A stretch of DNA of 50,977 nucleotides from Rhodocyclaceae bacterium (lineage in GTDB: Bacteria; Pseudomonadota; Gammaproteobacteria; Burkholderiales; Rhodocyclaceae). Below, one piece after another: positions 7,684-16,561 of the stretch. A model generated the notes under the pieces. The model did no database searches and was not told the origin of the DNA. It saw nothing but the letters and a program-made list of their open reading frames with translations. The stretch lies in contig JANXRC010000002.1 of NCBI GenBank assembly GCA_025353195.1, positions 1 to 50,977 of the forward strand. Reading direction: 5' to 3'. Within the stretch, counting starts at the first letter, position 1; every line of letters starts with the position of its first letter. A program made the translations under genes and the position numbers.

Positions 7684-10600
7684 ATGTCCGCCCGCCTGCG
7701 CGAAATCCCCTATAACTACACCTCGTTCTCCGACCGCGAGATCGTCATTCGCCTGCTCGGCCAGGAGGCGTGGGCGACCCTGACGGAATTGCGTGACGAG
7801 CGAGTGACCGGCCGCTCGGCTCGCATGCTCTATGAGGTGCTGGGCGACATCTGGGTGGTGCGGCGTAACCCCTATCTGGAAGACGATCTGCTGGCCAATC
7901 GTGAGCGGCGCGAGGCGCTGATCGAGGCACTGCGCCACCGGCTGCGCGAAATCGACAAGCGACGCGAGGGAAATGAGCGTGTCGCGCTGCTGTTGACGGC
8001 CGCACAAGCTGCCGTGCAATCGTTCGAGCGCTGGTTCGATGAGACTCGCAGCTTGCGCAAGAAGGCCTACAAGGCCTTGGCCCGTCACACGCGCAAGGAC
8101 AACGTCTGCTTCGACGGCCTGGCGCGCGTCTCGCATGTCACCGATGCCACCGACTGGCGCGTCGAGTATCCGTTTGTCGTGCTCGCGCCGGATACCGAAG
8201 AAGAAATGGCGCCGCTGGTGAGTGCTTGCATCGGGTTGGGCCTGACCATCATTCCGCGTGGCGGCGGTACCGGCTACACGGGCGGTGCCGTACCGCTGGA
8301 TGCCCTTTCGGTGGTGATCAATACCGAGAAGCTGATCGACCTGGGAGCAGTGGAAATCAAACGCCTGCCCGGAACCGGGGTTGATTACGCGACGGTGCGC
8401 ACCGGCGCGGGACTGGTCACTCGCCGCGTCATGGAGGCGGCGGAGCAGGCGGGTCTGGTTTTCGCCTGCGACCCGACATCAGCCGACGCGTCATGCATCG
8501 GCGGCAACATCGCCATGAATGCCGGCGGCAAGAAGGCAGTGCTGTGGGGCACGGCGTTGGACAACCTGGCCTCATGGCGCATGGTGACGCCCGACGGCAA
8601 CTGGCTCGAGGTCGAGCGCCTGAATCACAATTTCGGCAAGATCCACGAGCAGGAACTGGTCAGCTTTCGCCTTACGCGCTACGACGCGACCGGCGAAAAG
8701 CAACTCGCCGTGGAACAGCTCGACGTGCCCGGCAAGAAGTTTCGAAAGCAGGGCCTGGGCAAGGATGTCACCGACAAATTCCTCGCCGGCGTACCAGGGG
8801 TGCAGAAGGAAGGCACCGACGGCCTGATCACGTCGGCGGTGTGGGTGCTGCACACGATGCCGCCGGTGACGCGCACGGTCTGCCTCGAATTCTTCGGACG
8901 GGTGACGGATGCCGTGCCGTCAATTGTCGAAATCACCGATTACTTCAAGCCGGGCGGCGCGGGGTTGGCGTCGGGTGTGCGACTGGCCGGCCTCGAGCAT
9001 CTCGACGAACGCTATGTGCGCGCCGTCGGCTACGCGACCAAGGCAAAACGCCACGGCCGGCCGAAGATGGTGCTGATCGGCGACATAGTCGGCGCTGACG
9101 AGACGGCGGTGATGGCCGCTGCATCGCAGGTGGTCAAGCTGGCCAATGCCCGAGGCGGCGAGGGCTTCATCGCCGTATCGCCCGAAACACGCAAGAACTT
9201 CTGGCTCGACCGCGCCCGCACCGCCGCCATCTCGAAGCACACCAACGCCTTCAAGATCAACGAAGACGTGGTGATACCGCTGCCGCGCATGGGCGACTAT
9301 TGCGACGGCATCGAGCGCATCAACATCGAACTGTCGATCGCCAACAAGATCGAGCTGGCCGATGCGCTGACCGGCTTCCTGCAAGGCGAGCTGCCGCTGC
9401 ACGCCGGCGACGCCAACCTCGACCCCGGCGAACTGCTCGGCGATCGCCGCGAGCAGGCGCTGGAGCTGATAGCCGAGGTGCGTGCCGGATGGCAGACGCT
9501 GCTCGACCATCTGGATCGACACTTCCGCGAGGTGCAGGATTACCGCCTGCGCGTGTCATGGAAGGCTGAGCTGAAGGCGCCGCTGGAAGCCATCTTCGAC
9601 GGCAACGCCTTCGGCCCGGTTCTCCTTGGAATCGAGCGCATTCACCAGGAGGTGCTGCGCGGCCGGGTGTTTGTCGCATTGCACATGCACGCCGGCGATG
9701 GCAACGTGCATACCAACATTCCGGTGAACTCCGACCATTACGCGATGCTGCAATCCGCCTACAAGGCGGTGGAACGCATCATGACGCTGGCAAGGAGCCT
9801 TGGCGGGGTGGTTTCCGGCGAACACGGGATCGGCATCACCAAGCTGGAGTTCCTGACCGACGACGAGATTCACCCCTTCCGCGACTACAAGCACCGGATC
9901 GACCCCGAGGGCCGCTTCAATCGCGGCAAGCTGATGAATTTGTCGCACATGCGCAGCGACCTGTCCAATGCCTATACGCCATCCTTCGCACTGCTCGGTG
10001 TCGAATCGCTGATCATGGAGCAATCGGATATCGGCAGGATTTCCGACTCGATCAAGAGCTGCCTGCGTTGCGGCAAGTGCAAGCCGGTCTGCTCAACCCA
10101 TGTGCCGCGCGCCAACCTGCTTTACAGTCCGCGCAACAAGATTCTGGGCACTTCCCTGCTGATCGAGGCCTTTCTTTACGAAGAGCAGACCCGGCGCGGA
10201 ATTTCGCTGCAGCATTTCGACGAGTTTTCCGATGTCGCGGACCACTGCACCGTGTGTCACAAGTGCGTGACGCCCTGCCCGGTGGACATCGATTTCGGCG
10301 ATGTGTCGGTGGCGATGCGCAACTTCCTGCGCCGTCAGGGCAAAAAGAAATTCAATCCGGGAACGGCGGCGGCAATGGCCTTTCTTACCGCCACCGACCC
10401 GACCACCATCAAGCTGCTGCGTGCCGGCATGATCCAGCTCGGTTACAAGGCCCAGCGCTTGGGTAATGCGCTGGGAAGATCGCTGGGTCTGATTCAGGAC
10501 AGCGTGAGACATCCGCCGGCGACGCTGGGTCGTCCAGACATCAAGACACAGGTGATCCACTTCCTCAACAAGCCGATGCCGAAGAATGTGCCCATGCGCA

Positions 10601-11478
10601 CTTCGCGTGCGCTGCTTGGCATTGAGGATGACGCACTGATTCCGGTGATCCGCAATCCGCAACGGCAAGGCGATGAATCCGAAGCGGTTTTCTACTTCCC
10701 GGGTTGCGGCTCGGAGCGGCTGTTCTCGCAGGTCGGCCTCGCCACGCAAGCCATGCTCTGGCACGCCGGCGCTACCACGGTCCTGCCGCCGGGCTATTTG
10801 TGCTGCGGCTATCCGCAGACGTCCGCGGGTGACGAGGACAGCGGCCAGGCGATTACCACGGCCAACCGCGTGCTGTTTCATCGCGTCGCCAATACGCTGA
10901 ACTATCTCGACATCAAGACCGTAGTGGTCTCCTGCGGTACCTGCATGGACCAGTTGCTGAAATATGAATTTGGCAAGATCTTTCCCGGCTGCAGGCTGGT
11001 GGACATCCACGAGTGGCTGATGGAAAAGGGCGTCAAGCTCGATGGGGTGAGCGGGACTCGGTACATGTACCACGAACCCTGTCACACGCCGATGAAGCAC
11101 CACTCGGGGATCAAGGTGGCCAATGCGCTGATGGGCAGCCGCGTCGATCTGAGCGATCGCTGCTGCGGTGAATCCGGCACTCTGGCCGTGTCGCGGCCGG
11201 ACGTGTCGACCCAAATTCGCTTCCGCAAGCAGCAGGAAATCGAGGCCGGCGCAGCGGCGCTTAGAACAGTCGGCGCTTGCGAGACGGCGGCAAGTCAGGT
11301 AAAAATCCTCACTTCCTGCCCATCCTGCCTGCAGGGCCTGTCGCGCTACGACAATGATGCGGATATTTCGGCCGACTACATCGTGGTCGAAATGACCAAG
11401 GCAATTCTGGGTCCTGACTGGATGCAGGACTATATACGTGCCGCGAACAATGGCGGCATCGAACGGGTATTGCTATAA
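7684..11478 (+). CDS. DUF3683-type FAD-linked oxidoreductase with 4Fe-4S and CCG domains
   Basis: A 1,264-residue multidomain protein. It starts with a DUF3683-type N-terminal region ([19 protein letters not shown], to about residue 140), then a PCMH-type FAD-binding domain with [10 protein letters not shown] near residue 192, and an FAD-oxidase C-terminal domain of the D-lactate/glycolate oxidase type ending near RFNRGKLMN (about 750). Next is a two-cluster ferredoxin domain ([11 protein letters not shown] near 793, [14 protein letters not shown] near 855). Last are two CCG/heterodisulfide-reductase-like modules (CCGYPQ near 1039, [16 protein letters not shown] near 1159, CPSC). This is a single-chain flavin to Fe-S electron path resembling D-lactate dehydrogenase Dld-II/GlcDF fusions. 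The 2-hydroxyacid-type substrate is inferred. No transmembrane segment is evident. The start is the ATG at 7684; the track's 7663 start is a TTG. Confidence 0.85.
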   Translation: MSARLREIPYNYTSFSDREIVIRLLGQEAWATLTELRDERVTGRSARMLYEVLGDIWVVRRNPYLEDDLLANRERREALIEALRHRLREIDKRREGNERVALLLTAAQAAVQSFERWFDETRSLRKKAYKALARHTRKDNVCFDGLARVSHVTDATDWRVEYPFVVLAPDTEEEMAPLVSACIGLGLTIIPRGGGTGYTGGAVPLDALSVVINTEKLIDLGAVEIKRLPGTGVDYATVRTGAGLVTRRVMEAAEQAGLVFACDPTSADASCIGGNIAMNAGGKKAVLWGTALDNLASWRMVTPDGNWLEVERLNHNFGKIHEQELVSFRLTRYDATGEKQLAVEQLDVPGKKFRKQGLGKDVTDKFLAGVPGVQKEGTDGLITSAVWVLHTMPPVTRTVCLEFFGRVTDAVPSIVEITDYFKPGGAGLASGVRLAGLEHLDERYVRAVGYATKAKRHGRPKMVLIGDIVGADETAVMAAASQVVKLANARGGEGFIAVSPETRKNFWLDRARTAAISKHTNAFKINEDVVIPLPRMGDYCDGIERINIELSIANKIELADALTGFLQGELPLHAGDANLDPGELLGDRREQALELIAEVRAGWQTLLDHLDRHFREVQDYRLRVSWKAELKAPLEAIFDGNAFGPVLLGIERIHQEVLRGRVFVALHMHAGDGNVHTNIPVNSDHYAMLQSAYKAVERIMTLARSLGGVVSGEHGIGITKLEFLTDDEIHPFRDYKHRIDPEGRFNRGKLMNLSHMRSDLSNAYTPSFALLGVESLIMEQSDIGRISDSIKSCLRCGKCKPVCSTHVPRANLLYSPRNKILGTSLLIEAFLYEEQTRRGISLQHFDEFSDVADHCTVCHKCVTPCPVDIDFGDVSVAMRNFLRRQGKKKFNPGTAAAMAFLTATDPTTIKLLRAGMIQLGYKAQRLGNALGRSLGLIQDSVRHPPATLGRPDIKTQVIHFLNKPMPKNVPMRTSRALLGIEDDALIPVIRNPQRQGDESEAVFYFPGCGSERLFSQVGLATQAMLWHAGATTVLPPGYLCCGYPQTSAGDEDSGQAITTANRVLFHRVANTLNYLDIKTVVVSCGTCMDQLLKYEFGKIFPGCRLVDIHEWLMEKGVKLDGVSGTRYMYHEPCHTPMKHHSGIKVANALMGSRVDLSDRCCGESGTLAVSRPDVSTQIRFRKQQEIEAGAAALRTVGACETAASQVKILTSCPSCLQGLSRYDNDADISADYIVVEMTKAILGPDWMQDYIRAANNGGIERVLL

Positions 11479-11497
11479 GCAGCACCGCCAGATCACC

Positions 11498-11525
11498 CGT
11501 CGCACCCGTGAGGGCGGGTGTGACG
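11498..11525. repeat. 11-bp hairpin between the oxidoreductase and HIT genes
   Basis: CGTCGCACCCG pairs with CGGGTGTGACG (one G-U) around the loop TGAGGG. No U tract follows, so an mRNA 3' stabiliser, a Rho-dependent stop or a REP-like element is more likely than a simple intrinsic terminator. Confidence 0.5.
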
Positions 11526-11586
11526 TAATGCACGGCCGGCGCAACCGCACTCGCACAGACCATCCGATTGGCGTTATGCTTGTTTC

Positions 11587-12030
11587 GTGTCGACCAAGCT
11601 GAAATGCGAACTGTGTACCGGTCCCGGCGGCGAATTGCTGTGGGAGGATGGTATTTGCCGCGTGGTGCGGGTGACCGGCCCCGAAGGAACGGCATTTCCG
11701 GGCTATTGTCGGATTGTCTGTCGGGAACATGTCGCTGACATGAGTTCCCTCACGACCAGCGACGCGCATCATGTACTCGATGTGGTGCTTGCCACCGAGC
11801 GCGCCCTGCGTCTGACCGTTCAGCCGGACAAGATCAACCTCGCCAGTCTCGGAAACGTGGTACCACACCTGCATTGGCATGTGATCCCCCGCTGGAAGGA
11901 TGATAGCCACTTCCCTGCGCCTATCTGGGCCACGGCGCAACGAACCGGTGTCGCCCGCGCCGTTCCCGCCAACTCGGATCTGCTGTGCGCCCTGCAAGCC
12001 GAACTCTCGACCTTGAATGAGACTCCATGA
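11587..12030 (+). CDS. HIT family protein (histidine triad hydrolase)
   Basis: A 147-residue protein with the histidine triad HLHWHVIPRW near residue 97. It begins CELCTGPGGELLW, and the cysteine pair is frequent in bacterial HIT proteins. HIT enzymes hydrolyse nucleotide phosphoramidates or dinucleoside polyphosphates through the central histidine; the exact substrate is not determinable. The start is GTG at 11587. The gene ends in an ATGA overlap with the next gene, implying translational coupling to the 560-residue PilZ-like protein. Confidence 0.9.
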   Translation: MSTKLKCELCTGPGGELLWEDGICRVVRVTGPEGTAFPGYCRIVCREHVADMSSLTTSDAHHVLDVVLATERALRLTVQPDKINLASLGNVVPHLHWHVIPRWKDDSHFPAPIWATAQRTGVARAVPANSDLLCALQAELSTLNETP

Positions 12031-13709
12031 ACTTTGACCTGCCTCCCACCGGAAACGAACAGAGCCCCGCCTTTTTCGATGTAATCACCTGCAAGGGCTG
12101 GCTGGCCACCGTGCCTCTGGCAAATGCAGTGCAGGCGCAGTCGACATTCTTGCGCCAGCTTGGTTTGCTGCACCGGTTTACCCTGCCACCGAACGAGCGC
12201 CTGGCCATTCTTGAAGTCCTGCGCGGCCCCATCACGCGAGTGCAGGACGATGCGGTCAAGAAGTTCGCCAGCAAGCCCCTGCCGTTCGCCCCTCACGAAC
12301 AGGCGGCTCTGGACAGCACGCTGAGCGTCTGGCATATGCTGGCACTCGGCTATCTGCGCTGTTTTGATGCCCTGGTTTGCGGCGATACCGGCGTCTTCTC
12401 CATGTCGGCTTTGTTGGCCCAGCACACGCTGGTTGCAGCCGACTCCAAGCTGGCAGCCAGGGCCGCCAAGCTGGCGCAGCGTACGCTATCGGTGTTCGCC
12501 GACTGGCAGGTTGATTTCTGTCGCGGTGCGCAGTTGCCCGACGCCAGCTACTGGAAGAAGTTGCATGAGATTTTCTTTGCCGCAGAAACCCTGGGCATCG
12601 CTGCGCATAAAGTTAATGATCCGGTGCGTCACGGCAAGACGCCTACCAGTACCCTCGCCGCCTACGCCGAATGCCACCTGTTGAGCACCGCCAAACCGCA
12701 TGAGCTCCCGGCGCGTCACCTGGCCTGGGTTGCGCGCTGGGCGCGGCGCTGGGGATCCAAGCTGGCGCTGTTGAAGATGCCGCCGGAGGATATCAGCAAC
12801 CGTGCCGTACCGTTGTGGGTCGACCTTGAGTCGGATCAGCCCGCGAACTATTCGCCGCAGCCGTCGCCCGGCGGGCGCTGGCTGGAAACTACGGCACTCA
12901 GGAACAGCCTGGCCGGCCGCATCACGTTGCTGGAACAGGGCCGCGCTCCGGTCGAGCTTCAGCTCGGCGACGACGTGACCCAGCCGGCGGCGACCCAGGT
13001 GCTGCAACGAGTCCTGCAACGCTGGTGCAAAGGCGGAGCGCCGCGCCGCCATGAACGGCACGCCGCGAATGCCGGATGCAGTTTCATTGCTGGCTTCGAA
13101 GCCGTGCATTACCACCTCTCGGGCCGCCAGCTGTTCCGCGCACCCTCGCGCGACGATGCAACGCTGCGCCGCGAACGTGAGGAATTCGAGACTTTTGGTG
13201 ACCGCAGCCATCGCACGGAAGGCGCCGCCGACCAGGACAGTTCGCATGTCGAAAACTGGCAGGTCATGGACGACTGGCGTCTGCTCGACGAATCGGCTGC
13301 CGGCCTGCGCATCAGGAGGCCGCTCAAGGAAGGCGTGCGCATCGGCGCCGGCATGCTGGTTGCGGAAAAGGCAGTGGGTAGCCAAAGCTTCACATTGGGC
13401 AACGTGCGCTGGGCGCTACGCGAAGGAGACGACTCGCTCGCCGCGGGCATCCAGCTGTTTCCCGGAGAGCCTCGTCCCGTGGCGATTCGCACTGTGGAGC
13501 TGGACGGGACCCGCGGCAATTGGCGTCAGGGTTTCCTCTTGCCGGAATTTGCCGCCCTCAAGGAGCCGGCAACCTTGATCGCTCCGGGCGGCACGTTTCA
13601 TATCGATCGCAGCATTGAAATGATGGTCGATCAGCAGTTGCAGGTCCTGAAGCTGCTCCGCGTCCTCGACCGCGGTATCGAGTTCGAGCGCTGTAATTTT
13701 CAAACCTGA
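12027..13709 (+). CDS. unrecognised 560-residue protein with PilZ-like C-terminal region
   Basis: I do not recognise a named family over the full length. The N-terminal 350 residues are helix-rich and soluble looking (HMLALGYLRCFDAL, AARAAKLAQRTLSVFADWQVDF, ARHLAWVARWARRWG). The region around residues 410-520 resembles a PilZ barrel: WRLLDESAAGLRIRR fits the DxSxxG motif, followed by GAGMLVAEK, LGNVRWALREGDDSLAAGIQLFPG. The upstream RxxxR arginine motif needed for c-di-GMP binding is not evident, so binding may be lost or altered. There is no signal peptide or membrane segment. The start overlaps the HIT stop by ATGA. A c-di-GMP effector or a degenerate PilZ scaffold is an inference only. Confidence 0.75.
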   Translation: MNFDLPPTGNEQSPAFFDVITCKGWLATVPLANAVQAQSTFLRQLGLLHRFTLPPNERLAILEVLRGPITRVQDDAVKKFASKPLPFAPHEQAALDSTLSVWHMLALGYLRCFDALVCGDTGVFSMSALLAQHTLVAADSKLAARAAKLAQRTLSVFADWQVDFCRGAQLPDASYWKKLHEIFFAAETLGIAAHKVNDPVRHGKTPTSTLAAYAECHLLSTAKPHELPARHLAWVARWARRWGSKLALLKMPPEDISNRAVPLWVDLESDQPANYSPQPSPGGRWLETTALRNSLAGRITLLEQGRAPVELQLGDDVTQPAATQVLQRVLQRWCKGGAPRRHERHAANAGCSFIAGFEAVHYHLSGRQLFRAPSRDDATLRREREEFETFGDRSHRTEGAADQDSSHVENWQVMDDWRLLDESAAGLRIRRPLKEGVRIGAGMLVAEKAVGSQSFTLGNVRWALREGDDSLAAGIQLFPGEPRPVAIRTVELDGTRGNWRQGFLLPEFAALKEPATLIAPGGTFHIDRSIEMMVDQQLQVLKLLRVLDRGIEFERCNFQT

Positions 13710-13826
13710 ACCCGTTTCGGGGGAAACCCCGGACGGCACAGTCTGTCGAGACTTGACGGCGATTCAGTGACCTCGCTCCGGCCGGCCGTGTGCGCTATCA
13801 TAGCCGGCCCTGTAGAGGAGTTCACC

Positions 13827-14246
13827 ATGGCCGGTCTCGACCCCAAGACCCCGATCCCCACCGAGATCACGCTGCACAAGAAATCCCGCATGCTCGAACT
13901 CACGTTCGACGACGGCGGCCATTACCAGCTGCCGGCCGAGTTCCTGCGAGTCTGCAGTCCGTCCGCGGAAGTGCGCGGCCACGGACCAGGACAGGAGACG
14001 CTGCAAACCGGCAAACGCAATGTCGAGATCACCGCCCTTGAACCGGTCGGCAACTACGCGGTGCAGCCGACCTTTTCCGACGGCCATAACACAGGCATTT
14101 ACTCGTGGGACTGGCTGCACCATCTTGGCGCCAACCATGAATCGCTGTGGGCCGAATACCTCGAACGACTTGAAAAAGCCGGTGCCAGCCGCGATATAGA
14201 CTCGACGACGTTGCCGCCCAAGGCGGGCGGTTGCGGAAGCCACTAA
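13827..14246 (+). CDS. DUF971 domain protein
   Basis: A 139-residue protein with a DUF971 (gamma-butyrobetaine hydroxylase N-terminal-like) fold: PTEITLHKKSRMLELTFDDGGHYQLPAEFLRVCSPSAEV and YAVQPTFSDGHNTGIYSWDWLHHLG. Such domains are often linked to Fe-S or metal handling; its cellular role is not established. A strong GAGGAG (13815-13820) precedes the ATG at 13827, which decides the start over the longer track ORF. The C terminus ends in GGCGSH. It lies 6 bp upstream of ubiE and is probably co-transcribed with it. Confidence 0.88.
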   Translation: MAGLDPKTPIPTEITLHKKSRMLELTFDDGGHYQLPAEFLRVCSPSAEVRGHGPGQETLQTGKRNVEITALEPVGNYAVQPTFSDGHNTGIYSWDWLHHLGANHESLWAEYLERLEKAGASRDIDSTTLPPKAGGCGSH

Positions 14247-14252
14247 GATTCG

Positions 14253-14996
14253 ATGACACAAACCCATTTCGGCTTTGAAAGCGTAGACGAGAAGGAAAAG
14301 GCGCAGCGCGTAGCGGGCGTCTTCTCGTCGGTAGCGCAGAAATACGACGTGATGAACGATCTCATGTCGATGGGTCTGCATCGGCTGTGGAAGAAGTTCG
14401 CCATCGAAATTGCCGCACCGCGCCCGGGTGAGCGGGTGCTCGACGTAGCCGGCGGCACGGCCGACCTTTCTTCGGCCTTCGCCAGGCGGGTTGGCGCGTT
14501 TGACAAGACCGGGGGCCAGGTCTGGCTCACCGACATCAACAACGCCATGCTCGGCGTCGGTCGTGATCGTCTCCTTGACGAAGGCGTGCTGGCACCGGTG
14601 GCGCAGTGCGATGCGGAAAAGCTGCCTTTCCCCGACGATCACTTCGACATCGTCACGGTGGCCTTCGGACTGCGCAACATGACGCACAAGGACCGGGCGC
14701 TGGCCGAAATGCGCCGTGTCCTGCGGCCCGGCGGCCGGCTGCTGGTACTCGAATTTTCCAAGGTGTGGAAACCGCTGGAAAAGTTCTACGACGCCTATTC
14801 GTTCAGGCTGCTGCCGTGGCTAGGCAAGAAGATCGCCGGGGATGCCGACTCCTACCGCTATCTGGCCGAATCGATCCGCATGCATCCTGATCAGGCCGCG
14901 CTCAAGGCCATGATGGAACAGGCCGGCCTGGAACGCGTCGAAGTATTCAATATGACAGCCGGCGTCGTCGCGCTGCACCGTGGTTACAAGTTTTGA
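14253..14996 (+). CDS. ubiE: ubiquinone/menaquinone biosynthesis C-methyltransferase UbiE
   Basis: A 247-residue class I SAM methyltransferase. Motif I is seen as [16 protein letters not shown], and the UbiE signatures as [33 protein letters not shown] and [14 protein letters not shown]. It methylates the quinone ring at C2 (2-methoxy-6-polyprenyl-benzoquinol to the 5-methyl form) and, in menaquinone makers, demethylmenaquinol. The N-terminal [36 protein letters not shown] is typical. The next genes encode a Tim44-like protein and the ubiquinone accessory factor UbiJ, consistent with a quinone-synthesis operon. Confidence 0.97.
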   Translation: MTQTHFGFESVDEKEKAQRVAGVFSSVAQKYDVMNDLMSMGLHRLWKKFAIEIAAPRPGERVLDVAGGTADLSSAFARRVGAFDKTGGQVWLTDINNAMLGVGRDRLLDEGVLAPVAQCDAEKLPFPDDHFDIVTVAFGLRNMTHKDRALAEMRRVLRPGGRLLVLEFSKVWKPLEKFYDAYSFRLLPWLGKKIAGDADSYRYLAESIRMHPDQAALKAMMEQAGLERVEVFNMTAGVVALHRGYKF

Positions 14997-15012
14997 CAGG
15001 GAGAAAGAATCA

Positions 15013-15891
15013 ATGAAGCGATTAGTGATTGCCGTTTTTGCGGCGGTGGTTGGACTCGGCCTGATGGTCCCCGATGCCGAAGCGGCGCGCCTTGGCGGCG
15101 CCAGGTCGTCTGGCATGCAGCGTCAGGTGGCGCCTGCGCCGACACAGGCCAGGCCAGCGGTCGCTCCAGCGCCTGCGGCTGCCCCCGCCCCCACCGCAGT
15201 ACCGCCAAAACCGGCGGGCATGAGCCGCTTTCTCGGGCCTTTGGCAGGCCTCGCAGCCGGTCTCGGCATTGCCGCGCTGCTCTCCCACTTCGGCATGGGC
15301 GAAGGCATGGCCAACATACTGATGATTCTGGCGCTGGTCATGGTGGCGATATTCGTCGTGCGCTGGCTGATGAGCAAGCGCACGCCTGAACCCGGCATGC
15401 AGTACGCCGGGGCACGACCGGCAAATCTGGAGCCCACAAACTTCAATCCGGCACCTGCACAATTTGAAGCCGCAACTGTCGGTGCTGGCGGTACGGCGGC
15501 TGGCACCGTTGCCAGCAATATCCCCGCCGATTTCGACGTGGAAGGCTTCCTGCGCCAGGCCAAGCTCAATTTCGTGCGCCTGCAGGCTGCCAACGATCGC
15601 GGTGACATGGACGACATTCGCCAATTCACGACGCCCGAGATGTTCGCTGAAATCAAGATGCAGTACCAGGAACGCGGCAACAAATCCCAGGAGACCGACG
15701 TCATGGCTTTGAACGCCGACCTGCTCGAAGTCGTCACCGAGGACAACCGCCACATCGCCAGCGTGCGCTTCTCGGGTCAACTGCGCGAAGAAGCCAACGC
15801 CGCGCCGGCAGCCTTCAGCGAAATCTGGCATCTGGTCAAGCCGGTCGATGGCAGCCGCGGCTGGAACGTGGCCGGTATTCAGCAGGTTTGA
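15013..15891 (+). CDS. Tim44-like domain membrane protein
   Basis: A 292-residue protein. It has a signal-like N terminus (MKRLVIAVFAAVVGLGLMVPDAEA), a Pro/Ala-rich linker (QVAPAPTQARPAVAPAP), and hydrophobic segments LAGLAAGLGIAALLSHF and ILMILALVMVAIFVVRWLMS. The C-terminal soluble Tim44-like domain begins near residue 178 (FDVEGFLRQAKLNFVRLQAANDRGDMDDIRQFTTPEMFAEIK). The ATG at 15013 has GGGAG upstream and yields the signal peptide, so it is preferred to 14980. Bacterial Tim44-like proteins are linked to the membrane or envelope, without a proven function. It sits between ubiE and ubiJ. Confidence 0.85.
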   Translation: MKRLVIAVFAAVVGLGLMVPDAEAARLGGARSSGMQRQVAPAPTQARPAVAPAPAAAPAPTAVPPKPAGMSRFLGPLAGLAAGLGIAALLSHFGMGEGMANILMILALVMVAIFVVRWLMSKRTPEPGMQYAGARPANLEPTNFNPAPAQFEAATVGAGGTAAGTVASNIPADFDVEGFLRQAKLNFVRLQAANDRGDMDDIRQFTTPEMFAEIKMQYQERGNKSQETDVMALNADLLEVVTEDNRHIASVRFSGQLREEANAAPAAFSEIWHLVKPVDGSRGWNVAGIQQV

Positions 15892-15919
15892 CGCCGGCGC
15901 ACCAAGCGACCGGACCATC

Positions 15920-16498
15920 ATGCAAGCCCTGCCCGCGCCGCTGCTAGCTGCGATCAATCACCTGCTCGGGCAAGCAGACTGGGCGCGCGCGAAGCTCGTT
16001 CCGTTTGCCGGGCACGCCGCCCGGATCAAACTGCCGCCTTTCGAGGCGGCTTTTTTGGTGGGCGACGATGGCTGCATTGCCGCACCCACCCTCGCAACCG
16101 AGACTGAACCGGAAGTGAGCATTTCGCTGCCGGCGGCAACACCCTTGCTGGCGCTGCAGGGCAAGGACGCCGTAATGCGTGCGGCGCGCATCGAGGGTTC
16201 CGCCGAATTCGCCGAAGCGCTGGGTTTCGTCATTCGTAACCTGCGCTGGGACGCCGAAGAAGACCTGTCCAAGGTGGTCGGCGATATCGCCGCGCACCGC
16301 ATCGTTGCTGGCACGCGCGACTTTGCTGCCTGGCAACAGCAGGCAGCGCAAAACTTTGCCGAGAATCTCGCTGAATACTTTACCGAAGAGCAGCCCCTGA
16401 TCGCACGTCAAGCAGATATCGCCGGGCTTTCAAACGATATCGACCATCTGCGCGACGACGTGGCGCGACTCGAGAAGCGGGTGCAGCGCCTGGTTTGA
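15920..16498 (+). CDS. ubiJ: ubiquinone biosynthesis accessory factor UbiJ (SCP2 domain)
   Basis: A 192-residue protein with an SCP2 sterol-carrier-like lipid pocket in the first two thirds (ARIKLPPFEAAFLVGDDG, EGSAEFAEALGFVIRNLRWDAEEDLSKVVGD) and a C-terminal coiled segment (LSNDIDHLRDDVARLEKRVQRLV), as in E. coli UbiJ. UbiJ organises the soluble Ubi complex and holds the hydrophobic quinone intermediate. The start is ATG 15920; the track extends earlier into the Tim44 gene. Unlike many relatives, ubiB does not follow: the next gene converges from the minus strand. A terminator-like hairpin lies inside the coding region. Confidence 0.88.
   Translation: MQALPAPLLAAINHLLGQADWARAKLVPFAGHAARIKLPPFEAAFLVGDDGCIAAPTLATETEPEVSISLPAATPLLALQGKDAVMRAARIEGSAEFAEALGFVIRNLRWDAEEDLSKVVGDIAAHRIVAGTRDFAAWQQQAAQNFAENLAEYFTEEQPLIARQADIAGLSNDIDHLRDDVARLEKRVQRLV
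16033..16056 (+). terminator. terminator-like hairpin inside ubiJ
   Basis: GCCGCC-TTTCGA-GGCGGC is followed directly by six T residues, the textbook form of an intrinsic terminator, yet it is about 115 nt into the ubiJ coding sequence and encodes LPPFEAAFL in frame. It could attenuate transcription entering from ubiE and the Tim44 gene when translation lags. Confidence 0.55.
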
Positions 16499-16561
16499 TC
16501 GCTGCCTGAAACGGCCTATCGGTCCGCCACCGGCTAAACGGAAGGCAAATCCGCGGCGTTC

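Noticed and set aside
7058-7783. 241-residue ORF across the PIN toxin gene and the repeat-bearing gap
   Set aside because: It is out of frame with the PIN domain and reads through the hairpin repeat; low-complexity Arg/Pro/Ala translation.
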